Positions 37,176-46,342 of a stretch of DNA of 64,000 nt are shown here, in pieces. How positions within the stretch are numbered: position 1 is the stretch's first letter; every line of letters begins with the position of its first letter. A program made the translations under genes and the position numbers. Under the pieces are notes generated by a model that was not told the DNA's origin, made no database searches, and saw only the letters and a list, made by a program, of their open reading frames with translations. This DNA comes from Epidermidibacterium keratini. GTDB lineage: Bacteria; Actinomycetota; Actinomycetes; Mycobacteriales; Antricoccaceae. The DNA lies in the NCBI RefSeq assembly GCF_009834025.1, contig NZ_CP047156.1, positions 310,001 through 374,000 on the forward strand, written 5' to 3'.

Positions 37176-37321
37176 GTGCTGCCCCCATCCGGAGTAGACC
37201 AACATCCCGGCACCAACCCCTCGGTCGGCTCCGGGATGCCACTTGCCAACGCAACCTACTGTCTGTGTGCTCGCTAAGCAATGACCTACGCCACCCGCGC
37301 GTCACGCCCCGCCCACACGCG

Positions 37322-37408
37322 ACCTGCGGTGGGTTCTGACCCGATCGCGACCACGCGCGGTGGGTTTTGCCTCGCTCTTTGGCCAATAGCGGGGTGAAAG
37401 GCACCGCG
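37322..37408. repeat. Degenerate family B palindrome
   Basis: This lies in the 274-nt gap upstream of the DksA-like gene. 37322-37341 starts with the family B core ACCTGCGGTG, a second GCGGTGGGTT copy follows at 37357, and 37388-37407 is an exact 20-nt match to the complement of 62864-62883. The inner arms (37356-37376 and 37388-37408) still pair partly. It looks like a decayed or compound copy. Nothing else is recognisable in the gap. Confidence 0.65.
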
Positions 37409-37449
37409 AGTCGAGAGGGACGCCGCAAAAAACGACGGGCGTAGACAAC

Positions 37450-38940
37450 CTACTGCTCGTCGCCGCGGTCACCGCGCCACTGGGCCAACCGTCCGCTGCG
37501 GGCTACCGCACGCAGGCGGGCCTGCGCCGCTTCGCGCACCTCGCTGGTGGCGACGATCAGCAGCTGGTCACCGGCGCGGATGCGGGTCTGCGGACTCGGC
37601 ACAAACGCCGCCCCGTCGCGCACTACCAGCGAGACGGCCGACGGGTCTGGCAGCCGCAGGTCGGCGACGTACACCCCGTGCAGCTTGGAGTCGTCGGCGA
37701 CGTCCACCGTCATCAGGTCAGCGGCCATCTCGTCGAGTACGGCGACCTCCACCTCAAGATCGCGAGTCGTCTCGCGTCCGGCCAACCCCAGCGCGCGTGC
37801 GACGGCGGGCAGCGTGGTGCCCTGCACGAGCGTGAAGATCACGACCAGCACGAAGACCAGGTGCAGCACCGCCCATCCGCCGTCGAGGCCGTTAGCGATC
37901 GGGATGGTGGCCAGCACAATCGGTACGGCGCCACGCAGCCCGGCCCACGAAAAGAACAGCTGCGCCCGCAGCGGCACCCGCAGCGGGCTCGCCGCGATCA
38001 TCACCGACAGCGGCCGCGCGACAAACAGCAGCACCAGTCCGATCAACACGGCCGGGACGATGACCTCGGGAATCTGCTCCGGGAAGACCAGCAGCCCGAG
38101 CATCACGAACAGCCCGATCTGCGCGAGCCACGCCAGCCCCTCCGCGAAGCCCACCACCGCCCGCTTGTAGGGCAGGTTGGCGTTGCCCAGCACGACACCG
38201 GCGGCGTACGCCGCAAGGAAACCAGACGCGTGCGCGACCGTGGCCAGCGTGTAGGACAGCAGCAAGAATCCCATGGCTAGCAGCGGATACAGCCCGGACG
38301 ACGGGAGGGCGCCGCGACGCAGCAGCCACACCGCGGCGTACCCGACGAGTACGCCGAGCACCGTGCCGACGGCAAGCTCGAAGGCGATCGTCAGCGCGAT
38401 CTGCCACCACGGCTGGATCTGGTCCATCGGCACCGACAAGAACATCACCAGCAAGATCACCGGAGCGTCGTTCAGCCCGGACTCCAGCTCCAGCGCGCTG
38501 GTGATGCGCCGCGGAAGTCCGAGGCTGCGCAGCACGCTGAACACGGCCGCGGCGTCGGTGGAGGAGATGATCGCGCCGGTGACGACGGCTAGCTGCCACG
38601 GCATGCCGAGCACCAGGATCATGAACGCGGCCATCACCCCGACGCTGACCACGACGGCGACCGTCGACAGGGCGATGCCCAGCGCAAGATGCGGACGCAC
38701 CGAGGCCCAGTTGGTGGTCAGTCCGCCTTCGGCGAGGATCACCGCGAGCGCGATCGTGCCGAGCTGCTGCGCGAGCTCGACGTCACTGAAGTCGATGCCG
38801 AAGCCCGACGAGCCGAGCAGTACGCCGAAGCCGAGGTAGATCAGCAGCGACGGCAACCCCAGATAGGTCGAGGCCTTGACCGCGAAGATCGCCAGGAGCA
38901 GCACTGCGGTGCCTATCAGCAAGGACACCGTCAGCGACAT
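37450..38940 (-). CDS. CPA1-family cation/proton antiporter (NhaP2/CvrA type) with RCK-C domain
   Basis: A 496-residue protein with about 12 membrane helices (residues 1-385) and a cytoplasmic C-terminal domain of TrkA-C/RCK type (DLRLPDPSAVSLVVRDGA, then RIRAGDQLLIVAT). The ion site is seen in AIISSTDAAAVFSVL and ELESGLNDAPVILLV, aspartates conserved in potassium/proton antiporters of this group. It probably exports K+ or Na+ in exchange for protons and may be gated by a nucleotide bound at the C-terminus. ATG 38940; divergent from ileS. Confidence 0.9.
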   Translation of the reverse strand: MSLTVSLLIGTAVLLLAIFAVKASTYLGLPSLLIYLGFGVLLGSSGFGIDFSDVELAQQLGTIALAVILAEGGLTTNWASVRPHLALGIALSTVAVVVSVGVMAAFMILVLGMPWQLAVVTGAIISSTDAAAVFSVLRSLGLPRRITSALELESGLNDAPVILLVMFLSVPMDQIQPWWQIALTIAFELAVGTVLGVLVGYAAVWLLRRGALPSSGLYPLLAMGFLLLSYTLATVAHASGFLAAYAAGVVLGNANLPYKRAVVGFAEGLAWLAQIGLFVMLGLLVFPEQIPEVIVPAVLIGLVLLFVARPLSVMIAASPLRVPLRAQLFFSWAGLRGAVPIVLATIPIANGLDGGWAVLHLVFVLVVIFTLVQGTTLPAVARALGLAGRETTRDLEVEVAVLDEMAADLMTVDVADDSKLHGVYVADLRLPDPSAVSLVVRDGAAFVPSPQTRIRAGDQLLIVATSEVREAAQARLRAVARSGRLAQWRGDRGDEQ

Positions 38941-39039
38941 GTGCCGATTATTCCGTAGCCACAGCCGATATTCCGTCCGCTGCCCGGTGCTCCCATCCGC
39001 GCCGGGCGTGCCCTACCATGGGGGGTCGAGTCGAAACGG

Positions 39040-39293
39040 CACTGATGGGACCAGTAGCCGCGGACCGCGAGGCAGGAGCGACCAGGGACGGTGAGAGCCT
39101 GGGCCAAGCGCCGCGTCGAAGATCAGCCCGGAGCCGCCGGAAGAAGCCACGGCCTGCAGCACACTCGCAGGCAGCGGAAGTAGAACCGGCCGTCTCGCAA
39201 CGAAGCGGCCCGCCACGAGCGGGCAACGAGGGTGGTACCGCGGCCACCTCCGCACCAGGCGGATGTCGTCCCTCGATCGTCAGCACGATCGAG
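39040..39293 (+). promoter_or_regulatory. T-box riboswitch leader of ileS (translational type)
   Basis: The T-box consensus GAGGGTGGTACCGCGG lies at 39228-39243, with the TGGT bulge that pairs with the uncharged tRNA acceptor end. The antisequestrator stem forms from CGAGGG (39227-39232) and CCCTCG (39270-39275). The competing hairpin 39272-39280 with 39285-39293 (9 bp, loop CAGC) uses part of the same 3' arm, ends 14 nt before the ileS start and has no T-run, so control is probably at translation. The left limit and the specifier codon are uncertain; ATC at 39121 is one candidate. 38941-39039 must hold the divergent promoters; a TACCAT at 39014 could be a -10 box. Confidence 0.88.
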
Positions 39294-39307
39294 AATGGAC
39301 GCACCAC

Positions 39308-42300
39308 ATGGCCAAGCTCACTCCGCTCCCCCACCAGGTCGACCTGCCTGCGCTCGATCACGAGGTCCTCGAGCTGTGGCGCGAGCGCAACGTCTTCGAG
39401 CGGTCGGTCCACCAGCGCGATGGCGCCAAGCCGTGGGTCTTCTACGAGGGGCCGCCGACCGCCAACGGGCAGCCCGGCGTACACCACGTCGAGGCCCGCG
39501 TCTTCAAGGACCTCTACCCGCGCTATCGCACCATGAAGGGCTACTCGGTGCCGCGACGCGCGGGCTGGGACTGCCACGGGCTGCCGGTCGAGATCGCCGT
39601 CGAGAAGGAGCTGGGCTTCTCCGGCAAACCCGACATCGAGCGCTACGGCATCGAGGCCTTCAACGCCAAGTGCCGCGAGTCGGTGCAGCGGCACGTCGGC
39701 GCGTTCAGCGAGCTGACCCACCGGATGGGCTACTGGACCAACCTCGAAGACGCCTACTGGACGATGAACCCGGAGTACATCGACTCCGTCTGGTGGTCGC
39801 TGAAGCAGATCTACGACAAGGGCCTGCTGGTCAAGGACCACCGCATCACGCCGTACTGTCCGCGCTGCGGCACCGGTCTGTCTGATCACGAGGTCAGCCA
39901 GGGCTACGAGACCGTGGTCGACCCGTCGGTCTACGTGCGGCTGCCGCTCGTCGAGGACTCGTTTGAGATCGAGGACGCCGACCTGCTGGTCTGGACGACG
40001 ACGCCGTGGACGCTGGTCTCCAACACCGCGGTCGCCGTACACCCCGATGTCGAGTACGTCGTTGCTCGCGGCGCCGACTGGGGCCCCGAGGTGCGCTCGG
40101 TGATTGTCGCGCGCCCGCTGCTGGAAAAGGTCGTCGGCGAGGACGCCGAGGTGCTCAGCTCGATGCCCGGTCGCGAGCTGGAGAACGCCCGCTACCAGCG
40201 GCCGTTCGAGATCCTGCCGTGGCCGGAGGGAGCCGATGGGCACTTCGTCGTACTCGCCGACTACGTCACCACCGACGACGGCACCGGGCTGGTGCACCAG
40301 GCTCCGGCGTTCGGCGCCGACGACTTCGTCATCGCCAAGGCCTACGGGCTGCCGGTGCTCAACCCGGTGCGCCCGGACGGCACCTTCGAGGCCGACCTCG
40401 AGCAGATCGGCGGCGAGTTCTTCAAGGCCGCCGACAGCCAGCTCGTCGACGACCTCAAGGCCCGCGACCTGCTGTATCGCTACCAGGACTACGAGCACCC
40501 CTACCCGCACTGCTGGCGCTGCCACACGCCGCTGCTCTACTACGCCCTGCCGTCGTGGTACATCCGCACGACCGCGCGCAAGGACGAGCTGCTGCGCGAG
40601 AACGAGGCGACCGACTGGCACCCCGAGGGCGTCAAGCACGGGCGCTACGGCGACTGGCTCAACAACAACATCGACTGGGCGCTCAGCCGCGACCGCTACT
40701 GGGGTACGCCGCTGCCGATCTGGGTCAACGACGAGGACGAGAGCAAGCGCGTCGTCGTCGGCTCGCGTGCTGAGCTGGCGCAGTACGTCGGACGCGACCT
40801 GAGCGATCTCGACCCGCACCGCCCGTTCATCGACGACATGACCTTCACCGTCGACGGTGAGCCGGGCACCTACCGGCGCGTGCCGCAGGTGATCGACGCG
40901 TGGTACGACTCCGGCTCGATGCCGTTCGGGCAGCTGGGCTACCCGCACCTGGAGGGCTCGGTCGAGGAGTTCGAGCGCACGTACCCCGCCGACTACATCT
41001 GCGAGGCGATCGACCAGACCCGCGGCTGGTTCTACTCGCTGATGGCGGTCGGCACGATGGTCTTCGATGCCTCGTCGTACAAGACGGTGCTGTGCCTCGG
41101 GCTGGTCGTCGACCAGGACGGCAAGAAGATGTCCAAGCACCTCGGCAATATCGTGCTGCCGGTGCCAATGATGGACAAGCACGGCGCCGACGGGCTGCGC
41201 TGGCTGATGCTGTGCGTCGGCAACCCGTGGTCGACCCGCCGCGTCGGTGACGAGCTCATCGGCGAGGTCGTGCGCAAGGTGCTGCTGACCTACTGGAACA
41301 CCGCGTCGTTCCTGTCGCTGTATGCCGCGGCCAACGACGTGGATCTCGCCGTACTCGATGCTCCGGCACCGGCTGATCGCCCGGCGCTGGATCGCTGGTT
41401 GCTCTCTGAGCTGCACCAGACGATCCGCGAGGTCGACGAGTCGCTGGAGGTCTTCGACTCGACCCGCGCAGGGCGGCGGATCACCGCGTTCATCGACGAC
41501 CTGTCCAACTGGTACGTACGGCGCTCGCGGCGCCGCTTCTGGAAGGGCGACCCGGCAGCGCTGGCCACCCTCACCGAGGTCATCGAGAAGCTCACGCTGA
41601 TCATGGCGCCGTTCGTGCCGTTCGTGACCGAGAAGGTGTGGGACTCGATCGTGCGACCGTCGCGCCCGGAGGCTCCCGAGTCGGTGCACCTGGCCGACTG
41701 GCCGCTGGCGGATCCAGCGCTGATCGACGAGCAGCTGTCAGCCGACGTCGCGCAGGTACGCCGGCTGGTCGATCTCGGCCGCTCCGCGCGCACCGCGGCG
41801 AAGGTCCGCACCCGTCAGCCACTCGGGCGCGCCCTGATCGGCAGCACCGGCTACGAGCGGCTGCCCGATGACCTGCGTGAGGAGATCGCCGACGAGCTCA
41901 ACGTGCTCGACGTCGCGCCGCTCGCGGCCGCCGACGAGCTCGTCGACGTGACCGCGAAGGCGAACTTCCGCGAGCTGGCTAAGCGCCTCGGCGGCAAGGT
42001 GCAGGACGCCGCCAAGCAGATCGCCGCGGCCGATCCCGCCGTACTCGCCCGGTCGCTGCGCGACGGCACGGCGAGCATCGAGATCGACGGCGAGCCGTTC
42101 GCGCTGCAGGCCGACGACGTGATCCTCACCGAGACGCCGATGGAAGGCTGGGCGGTGCACACCGAGGGCGGCGAGAGCGTGGCGCTGGATCTCGAGCTCA
42201 CCGACGAGCTGCGGGCCGCGGGCCTGGCACGCGAGGCGGTGCGTCTGATCCAGGACGCGCGCAAGAACGCCGGGCTGGAGGTCACCGACCGCATCGAGCT

Positions 42301-42457
42301 GGTCTGGCACGGCACCGGAGCCACCGCGGACGCCGTACGCGGCGACTCCGAGCGGATCGCCGACGAGGTGCTGGCCACCGCCGTACGCGAAGACACCCTC
42401 GATCGCGAACCGGACGGCGCCGACGAGCAGCTGAGCGTCTGGGTCACCCGCCGCTGA
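39308..42457 (+). CDS. ileS: Isoleucyl-tRNA synthetase, type 2, with swapped GXHH signature
   Basis: The enzyme charges tRNA-Ile. The catalytic signature that normally reads HXGH is GVHH at residues 57-60 (GPPTANGQPGVHHVEARV), and the second signature is KMSKH at 607-611. The editing domain (CP1) lies between, with TTPWTLVSNTAV and DDGTGLVHQAPAFG. The anticodon-binding C-terminus follows. The 1049 residues and the sequence style fit the eukaryote-like IleRS2 type. GXHH variants of IleRS2 are reported to be extremely resistant to mupirocin. ATG 39308 (MAKLTPLPHQ) is the start; the frame opens earlier but that part belongs to the T-box leader. Confidence 0.96.
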   Translation: MAKLTPLPHQVDLPALDHEVLELWRERNVFERSVHQRDGAKPWVFYEGPPTANGQPGVHHVEARVFKDLYPRYRTMKGYSVPRRAGWDCHGLPVEIAVEKELGFSGKPDIERYGIEAFNAKCRESVQRHVGAFSELTHRMGYWTNLEDAYWTMNPEYIDSVWWSLKQIYDKGLLVKDHRITPYCPRCGTGLSDHEVSQGYETVVDPSVYVRLPLVEDSFEIEDADLLVWTTTPWTLVSNTAVAVHPDVEYVVARGADWGPEVRSVIVARPLLEKVVGEDAEVLSSMPGRELENARYQRPFEILPWPEGADGHFVVLADYVTTDDGTGLVHQAPAFGADDFVIAKAYGLPVLNPVRPDGTFEADLEQIGGEFFKAADSQLVDDLKARDLLYRYQDYEHPYPHCWRCHTPLLYYALPSWYIRTTARKDELLRENEATDWHPEGVKHGRYGDWLNNNIDWALSRDRYWGTPLPIWVNDEDESKRVVVGSRAELAQYVGRDLSDLDPHRPFIDDMTFTVDGEPGTYRRVPQVIDAWYDSGSMPFGQLGYPHLEGSVEEFERTYPADYICEAIDQTRGWFYSLMAVGTMVFDASSYKTVLCLGLVVDQDGKKMSKHLGNIVLPVPMMDKHGADGLRWLMLCVGNPWSTRRVGDELIGEVVRKVLLTYWNTASFLSLYAAANDVDLAVLDAPAPADRPALDRWLLSELHQTIREVDESLEVFDSTRAGRRITAFIDDLSNWYVRRSRRRFWKGDPAALATLTEVIEKLTLIMAPFVPFVTEKVWDSIVRPSRPEAPESVHLADWPLADPALIDEQLSADVAQVRRLVDLGRSARTAAKVRTRQPLGRALIGSTGYERLPDDLREEIADELNVLDVAPLAAADELVDVTAKANFRELAKRLGGKVQDAAKQIAAADPAVLARSLRDGTASIEIDGEPFALQADDVILTETPMEGWAVHTEGGESVALDLELTDELRAAGLAREAVRLIQDARKNAGLEVTDRIELVWHGTGATADAVRGDSERIADEVLATAVREDTLDREPDGADEQLSVWVTRR

Positions 42458-42472
42458 CCCCTCGCGTCGCCC

Positions 42473-42531
42473 ACCTGCGGTGGAACCTCTAGCGCTAATC
42501 CGCCCGTAGCGTCAGAGGTTCCACCGCAGGT
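42473..42531. repeat. Intergenic palindrome, family B, copy with 18-bp arms
   Basis: Perfect 18-nt arms (42473-42490 and 42514-42531) start with ACCTGCGGTG and enclose a 23-nt loop. The right flank CACCGCAGGTCGTG plus GCGGG and GTGGCAC recurs next to the copy at 62860-62918. It lies just after the ileS stop. Confidence 0.88.
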
Positions 42532-42581
42532 CGTGGCGGGCGTGGCACCTGGTTGTGGATAACCGCCGAGCCCAAGACGAG

Positions 42582-42626
42582 TACGCCGAACGGCCCGCTG
42601 CAGATCGCAGCGGGCCGTTCGGCGTA
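42582..42626. terminator. Bidirectional terminator between ileS and wag31
   Basis: A perfect 20-bp stem (42582-42601 with 42607-42626) closes a 5-nt loop. It stands between convergent genes and can serve both; a T-run is lacking. Confidence 0.85.
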
Positions 42627-42651
42627 TGCGTGGTCGCCTTAGACGCGAAGA

Positions 42652-43590
42652 CTAGCTGTCGGCGGAGCCGACGAAGCCGCTCACCGTCGAGCCGCGGTTG
42701 TCTCCGCCGGCCTCCGGTGCACCTGCCGGCTCGATCGTCGGCAGATCCTCGATGTCCTTGAGCTGGCTGGTGAGGTAGCCCTTCATCCGAGTGCGGTACG
42801 ACGCCTCGAACTCGCGCAGGCCCTCGATGCGCCGCTCCAGGGTGGTCTTCTTCTCCTCGAGTGCCCGCAGGATCTCGGCCTGCTTGCGCTCGGCGTTGCC
42901 GGTCAGTTCCTGGGCACGATCCTGCGCCGCGCGCTCGGTGGCGGCGGCCTTGGCCTGCGAGTCGCTGAGCAGGGCAGCGGCGTTGGTGCGGACCTCGGTC
43001 AGGTGGCGCTCGGCTTCGGTCTTGGCCGAGCCGATGGTGTCGTCGTGGTTCTTCTGGGCATCCGCGCGAAGTCGCTCAACCTCGGCGGTGGCCTCGGCCA
43101 GCGCCGACTCGGCCCGCTCGCGGGCCTCGCTGATGTGACGGTCAGCGGTCTCGGTAGCCAGCGCGAGGATGCGCGAGGCCTTCTCGTGCGCGGCGGCCGG
43201 ATCGGCGCCCGTGGTGCTCGCGGCCGGCGCAGCGGCCTGGACCGGCTCGGGCTCAGGCTCAGGTTGCGGCTGCGGCTCGGGCTCGCTCACCTCGGCGACC
43301 TCCGTCACCTCGGTGGCCTCAGCGCGGCGCTCACCCTCGGCGGCGTTACCGGCCAGCACAGCGTAGTGACCGCTGCTCGACGACGCCTGCTCGCGTGCGG
43401 GTGCGCCGCCGGCCTGGGCCTCCAGGTCGGCAACCTGCGCACGCAGATCGGCGTTCTCCTCGATCAGCCGGGCGAGTTCAGCCTCGACCAGATCGAGAAA
43501 GGCGTCGACCTCCTCGTCGTCGTAACCGCGCTTACCGATCGGCGGTTTCTTGAACGCCACATTGTGCACGTCCGCGGGAGTCAACGGCAT
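42652..43590 (-). CDS. wag31: DivIVA/Wag31 polar growth protein
   Basis: A cytoplasmic coiled-coil scaffold that gathers at the poles and directs tip growth in rod-shaped actinobacteria. The N-terminal membrane-binding domain is diagnostic: [19 protein letters not shown], then [19 protein letters not shown] Glu/Pro/Gln-rich linker ([13 protein letters not shown]) and a long second coiled coil (about 130-270) follow. The 312 residues are usual for Wag31. It closes the division cluster, after yggT, as in relatives. In mycobacteria it is phosphorylated by Pkn kinases; the site is not clear here. Confidence 0.95.
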   Translation of the reverse strand: MPLTPADVHNVAFKKPPIGKRGYDDEEVDAFLDLVEAELARLIEENADLRAQVADLEAQAGGAPAREQASSSSGHYAVLAGNAAEGERRAEATEVTEVAEVSEPEPQPQPEPEPEPVQAAAPAASTTGADPAAAHEKASRILALATETADRHISEARERAESALAEATAEVERLRADAQKNHDDTIGSAKTEAERHLTEVRTNAAALLSDSQAKAAATERAAQDRAQELTGNAERKQAEILRALEEKKTTLERRIEGLREFEASYRTRMKGYLTSQLKDIEDLPTIEPAGAPEAGGDNRGSTVSGFVGSADS

Positions 43591-43644
43591 GTCGAATCCT
43601 TACCTTCTATCTCAGAGTTACCACGCGCGCGTGGGCGGGCTTGC

Positions 43645-43929
43645 CTAACTTACTGGCAGGAACCTGAGCACCACGTAGATCACCAATAGTAGAACCATAA
43701 AGCCTAGGTCCAGCCTTACGCCCCCAAAGGCTACCGGTGGGATCACGCGGCGTACCAGTTTGACGGCCGGGTCGGTGGCGGAATACACCGTCTCCAACCC
43801 GATGGCAGCAGCGCCTGTAGGACGCCACCGACGAGCGTAGACCCGTACCCAGTCGCTGATCATCCGAATCCATAGCAAGACCATGAAGATGAACAGCACA
43901 AGGTGCAGGACAGACCAGAAAATGTTCAC
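43645..43929 (-). CDS. YggT-family membrane protein
   Basis: A 94-residue protein with two helices (about 5-20 and 73-90), starting at GTG 43929 (VNIFWSVLHLVLFIF). The loop has the family pattern SDWVRVYARRWRP and TDPAVKLVRRVIPPV. YggT proteins are linked with osmotic tolerance and lie next to sepF and divIVA in many Gram-positive bacteria, but their biochemical job is unknown. The start is 125 nt after the sepF stop. Confidence 0.88.
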   Translation of the reverse strand: MNIFWSVLHLVLFIFMVLLWIRMISDWVRVYARRWRPTGAAAIGLETVYSATDPAVKLVRRVIPPVAFGGVRLDLGFMVLLLVIYVVLRFLPVS

Positions 43930-44054
43930 CGGTCTATTGTCTCCCGAGCGCGGCCACCGCGCGAATCGCTCGCCGTGGCGCGGCTGCAACTGGTCGACCG
44001 AACTGCGTGCTGACCAGGGAGTTTGTGCAGATATCGACCACCGTACGCCGCTCG

Positions 44055-44663
44055 CTAACGGGCAGCGAGGTAGCCGCCCTCGGCGATCCGGGCCCGGTCC
44101 TCGGCGGTGACTGTGACCTTCTGCGGCGAGAGCAAGAACACCTTGTTGGTGACGCGCTCGATGCTGCCGCGCAGCCCGAACGTCAGCCCGGCCGCGAAGT
44201 CGACCAGCCGCTTGGCGTCGGCATCGTCCATCTCGGACAGGTTGATGATGACCGGCGTACCGTCGCGCAGCTGCTCGCCGATGGTGCGCGCCTCAGGGTA
44301 GGTGCGCGGGTGCAGCGTCGTGATCCGGTAGCCGTCCGAACCCTCCGACGCACTCCACCGGGCGGCGGCGGTCTGCGCGGCAGGCCCGGCCGCCTCAACG
44401 GTGCGGCGAGTGGTCGTCGAGCGAGCCGGCGCCGGCTTGCGAGCCGGTGCCTCGTCGTACTCGTCGTCGTAGTCGACACCGTCGTAGTCGGCGCTGTCGT
44501 AGTCCGCGTCGTACTCGTCGTCGTAGTCCTCACGACGCGCGCGGTCGTAGTCGCGACCGCGGGCGGTCTGCGTGCGCTCGGGGTAGTCGTCGGCGACGCC
44601 AGCACGCTCGTCGTCTTCGACCAGCCCGAGGTAAATCCCCATCTTGCGCATGGCTCCGGCCAT
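44055..44663 (-). CDS. sepF: Cell division protein SepF
   Basis: SepF links FtsZ to the membrane; actinobacteria lack FtsA and rely on it. The N-terminal [15 protein letters not shown] forms the amphipathic membrane anchor, then a linker extremely rich in Asp and Tyr ([11 protein letters not shown]), then the conserved domain [38 protein letters not shown] and [15 protein letters not shown]. The length of 202 is normal. It stands between yggS and yggT. Confidence 0.95.
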   Translation of the reverse strand: MAGAMRKMGIYLGLVEDDERAGVADDYPERTQTARGRDYDRARREDYDDEYDADYDSADYDGVDYDDEYDEAPARKPAPARSTTTRRTVEAAGPAAQTAAARWSASEGSDGYRITTLHPRTYPEARTIGEQLRDGTPVIINLSEMDDADAKRLVDFAAGLTFGLRGSIERVTNKVFLLSPQKVTVTAEDRARIAEGGYLAAR

Positions 44664-44716
44664 CGGATGTCCCTTCTGCTTACGTGTCGTTCGAGCACTG
44701 CGGCGCAGCGAACCAA

Positions 44717-45478
44717 CTATCGATTTGAGGTTAGTGTCCGCTCGCCGAATAGCGCGGTTCCGACACGCACGGCGCTCGATCCCATCGCAATGGCATCGGC
44801 GAAATCTCCAGACATCCCGGCCGAGATGACGGTGGCGTCGGGGTGCTCCTCACGCAGGCGCGCCGCGAGCTGGGCGAGCCGCTCGAAGGCGGCGCGGGCA
44901 TCGCCATCCAGGGGCGCCACTGCCATCAGCCCGCGCAGCTGCAGTACGCCGGAGCCGGCGACCTCGGCGGCGAGGGCGCGAACGTCGTCGGGATGGGCAC
45001 CACCGCGTGCCGCAGAGCTGTCGCTCTCCCCCGGCTCACGGGCCGGGTCGAGGTCGACCTGCAGCAACACCGGAAGCGGCGCCTGCGCGCTCCACCGCTC
45101 GCTGGAGTCAGCGGCCTTTGCCACGGCCCGCGCGAGAGCGACGCGGTCGATCGACTCGATCACATCGGCGGCCGAGACCGCCTGCTTGGCCTTGTTGCGC
45201 TGCAGCCGGCCAATGAAGTGCCAACGCGCTTTCGCAGCCAGCTCGGGCTCGTGCTCGATCAGCTCGGCGCGTTTGGCGACGAGTTCCTGGACCTTGTTTT
45301 CACCCAGGTCGAGTACGCCGCTACGCACCGCCTCGGCGGCGTACTGCCAGGGGTGGTTCTTGGTGACCGCGACGAGATCGACCGAGCCCGGCTCGCGCCC
45401 CTGCGCCGCCGCGACCTCAGCGAGCCGCGCGCGAAACGCCTCGATCGCCGGCCCGATGTGCGAGGTGTCCTCACTCAT
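44717..45478 (-). CDS. YggS-family PLP-binding homeostasis protein
   Basis: A single-domain fold III PLP protein (PLPBP) that buffers pyridoxal phosphate and affects amino acid balance; it has no known enzyme activity. The PLP lysine is in [11 protein letters not shown], followed by [22 protein letters not shown] and the phosphate loop [24 protein letters not shown] 45478 overlaps the pgeF stop by 4 nt and gives 253 residues; the same frame runs far upstream across pgeF by chance. Confidence 0.94.
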   Translation of the reverse strand: MSEDTSHIGPAIEAFRARLAEVAAAQGREPGSVDLVAVTKNHPWQYAAEAVRSGVLDLGENKVQELVAKRAELIEHEPELAAKARWHFIGRLQRNKAKQAVSAADVIESIDRVALARAVAKAADSSERWSAQAPLPVLLQVDLDPAREPGESDSSAARGGAHPDDVRALAAEVAGSGVLQLRGLMAVAPLDGDARAAFERLAQLAARLREEHPDATVISAGMSGDFADAIAMGSSAVRVGTALFGERTLTSNR

Positions 45479-46227
45479 GTCTCTCCTTGGTCGGAGTCCT
45501 CGATCCAGATCACCGCGGTCATCCGTCCGGTCGTGCCGTCGCGGCGGTAGCTGTAGAGATCGCTGGACTCGGCGGTGCAGCGCGAGTCGACGGTGATCTG
45601 CTCCACTCCGGCGCGCTGCAGCTGCCCGACGAGCCCGGCGTGCAGGTCCAACCCCGGGGTGCCGGACCGCGTGCGGGTGGCCGCGCCGGGTGCGTGCTGC
45701 TCGACGTCGGCCTGCATCGCAGCGGGCACCTCGTAGCACCGCCCGCAGATCGCCGGCCCGAGCAGCACCTCGATCCGAGACGGCTCCGCTCCAAGCTCGC
45801 GCATCCGCTCGATCGCCCGGGCGCCGATATCCAGGCGTACGCCGGGGCGCCCCGCGTGCACCGCGGCAATGACGCCAGCGGTCTCGTCCCACGCGAGCAT
45901 CGGGATGCAGTCGGCCGTCAGGACGTTGAGCGCGAGCCCGGGCTGGTTGGTGACGATCCCGTCGCTCATCGGCACCGCGCCGGATGGGGGCGCCGTCACA
46001 ACCTGCACATCGCGGCCGTGCACCTGCTCCATCCAGACCAGCCGCTGCGGCTGCAGGCCGATGGCCTCGGCCAGCCGGGCACGGTTGCGCTCGACCACAT
46101 CGACGTCTTCGCCGACCCGGTCGCCGAGGTTGAAAGCGGCGTACGGCCCGGCGCTCTCCCCGCCCGCGCGGGTGGAGAGCACTCGTCGGATGCGGCGGGT
46201 GGCGGCTTGCCCTGAACTCACAGTCAC
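45475..46227 (-). CDS. pgeF: YfiH/PgeF-family peptidoglycan-editing purine nucleoside or polyphenol oxidase
   Basis: A laccase-like domain protein with the conserved ligand set WMEQVHGRDV, LTADCIPML and AAVHAGRPGV, then GPAICGRCYEV. E. coli PgeF removes wrongly built muropeptides containing L-Ser, while other members act as zinc-dependent purine nucleoside enzymes; which applies here is open. The 250 residues are standard. It follows ftsZ, as in most actinobacteria, with a terminator between. Confidence 0.9.
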   Translation of the reverse strand: MTVSSGQAATRRIRRVLSTRAGGESAGPYAAFNLGDRVGEDVDVVERNRARLAEAIGLQPQRLVWMEQVHGRDVQVVTAPPSGAVPMSDGIVTNQPGLALNVLTADCIPMLAWDETAGVIAAVHAGRPGVRLDIGARAIERMRELGAEPSRIEVLLGPAICGRCYEVPAAMQADVEQHAPGAATRTRSGTPGLDLHAGLVGQLQRAGVEQITVDSRCTAESSDLYSYRRDGTTGRMTAVIWIEDSDQGET

Positions 46228-46285
46228 GTCCTTGATTGTGCCGCTGCCTCGCGGGTGCGCACCGTGAGGGCGACCCGCTGATATA

Positions 46286-46320
46286 CAAACCCACCCCGGT
46301 TGACATCCGGGGTGGGTTTG
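46286..46320 (-). terminator. Terminator after ftsZ
   Basis: A perfect 14-bp stem (46286-46299 with 46307-46320) closes a 7-nt loop. On the leftward strand it ends in GTTTG then TATAT, a weak U-tract. It separates ftsZ from pgeF. Confidence 0.85.
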
Positions 46321-46342
46321 AGGAGCTGCCTCAGGCAGGTCG

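Noticed and set aside
38948-41689. A 900-codon open frame antisense to ileS and the T-box
   Set aside because: It crosses the T-box leader and has no known motif; ileS on the other strand is certain.
42582-42626. A third member of palindrome family B
   Set aside because: It has a short 5-nt loop, no ACCTGCGGTG core and sits between convergent genes, so a plain terminator explains it.
44717-46306. A single 529-codon fusion of a pgeF-region frame with YggS
   Set aside because: The upstream half is an out-of-frame reading of pgeF, rich in Arg; YggS has its own ATG at 45478 in a 4-nt overlap.
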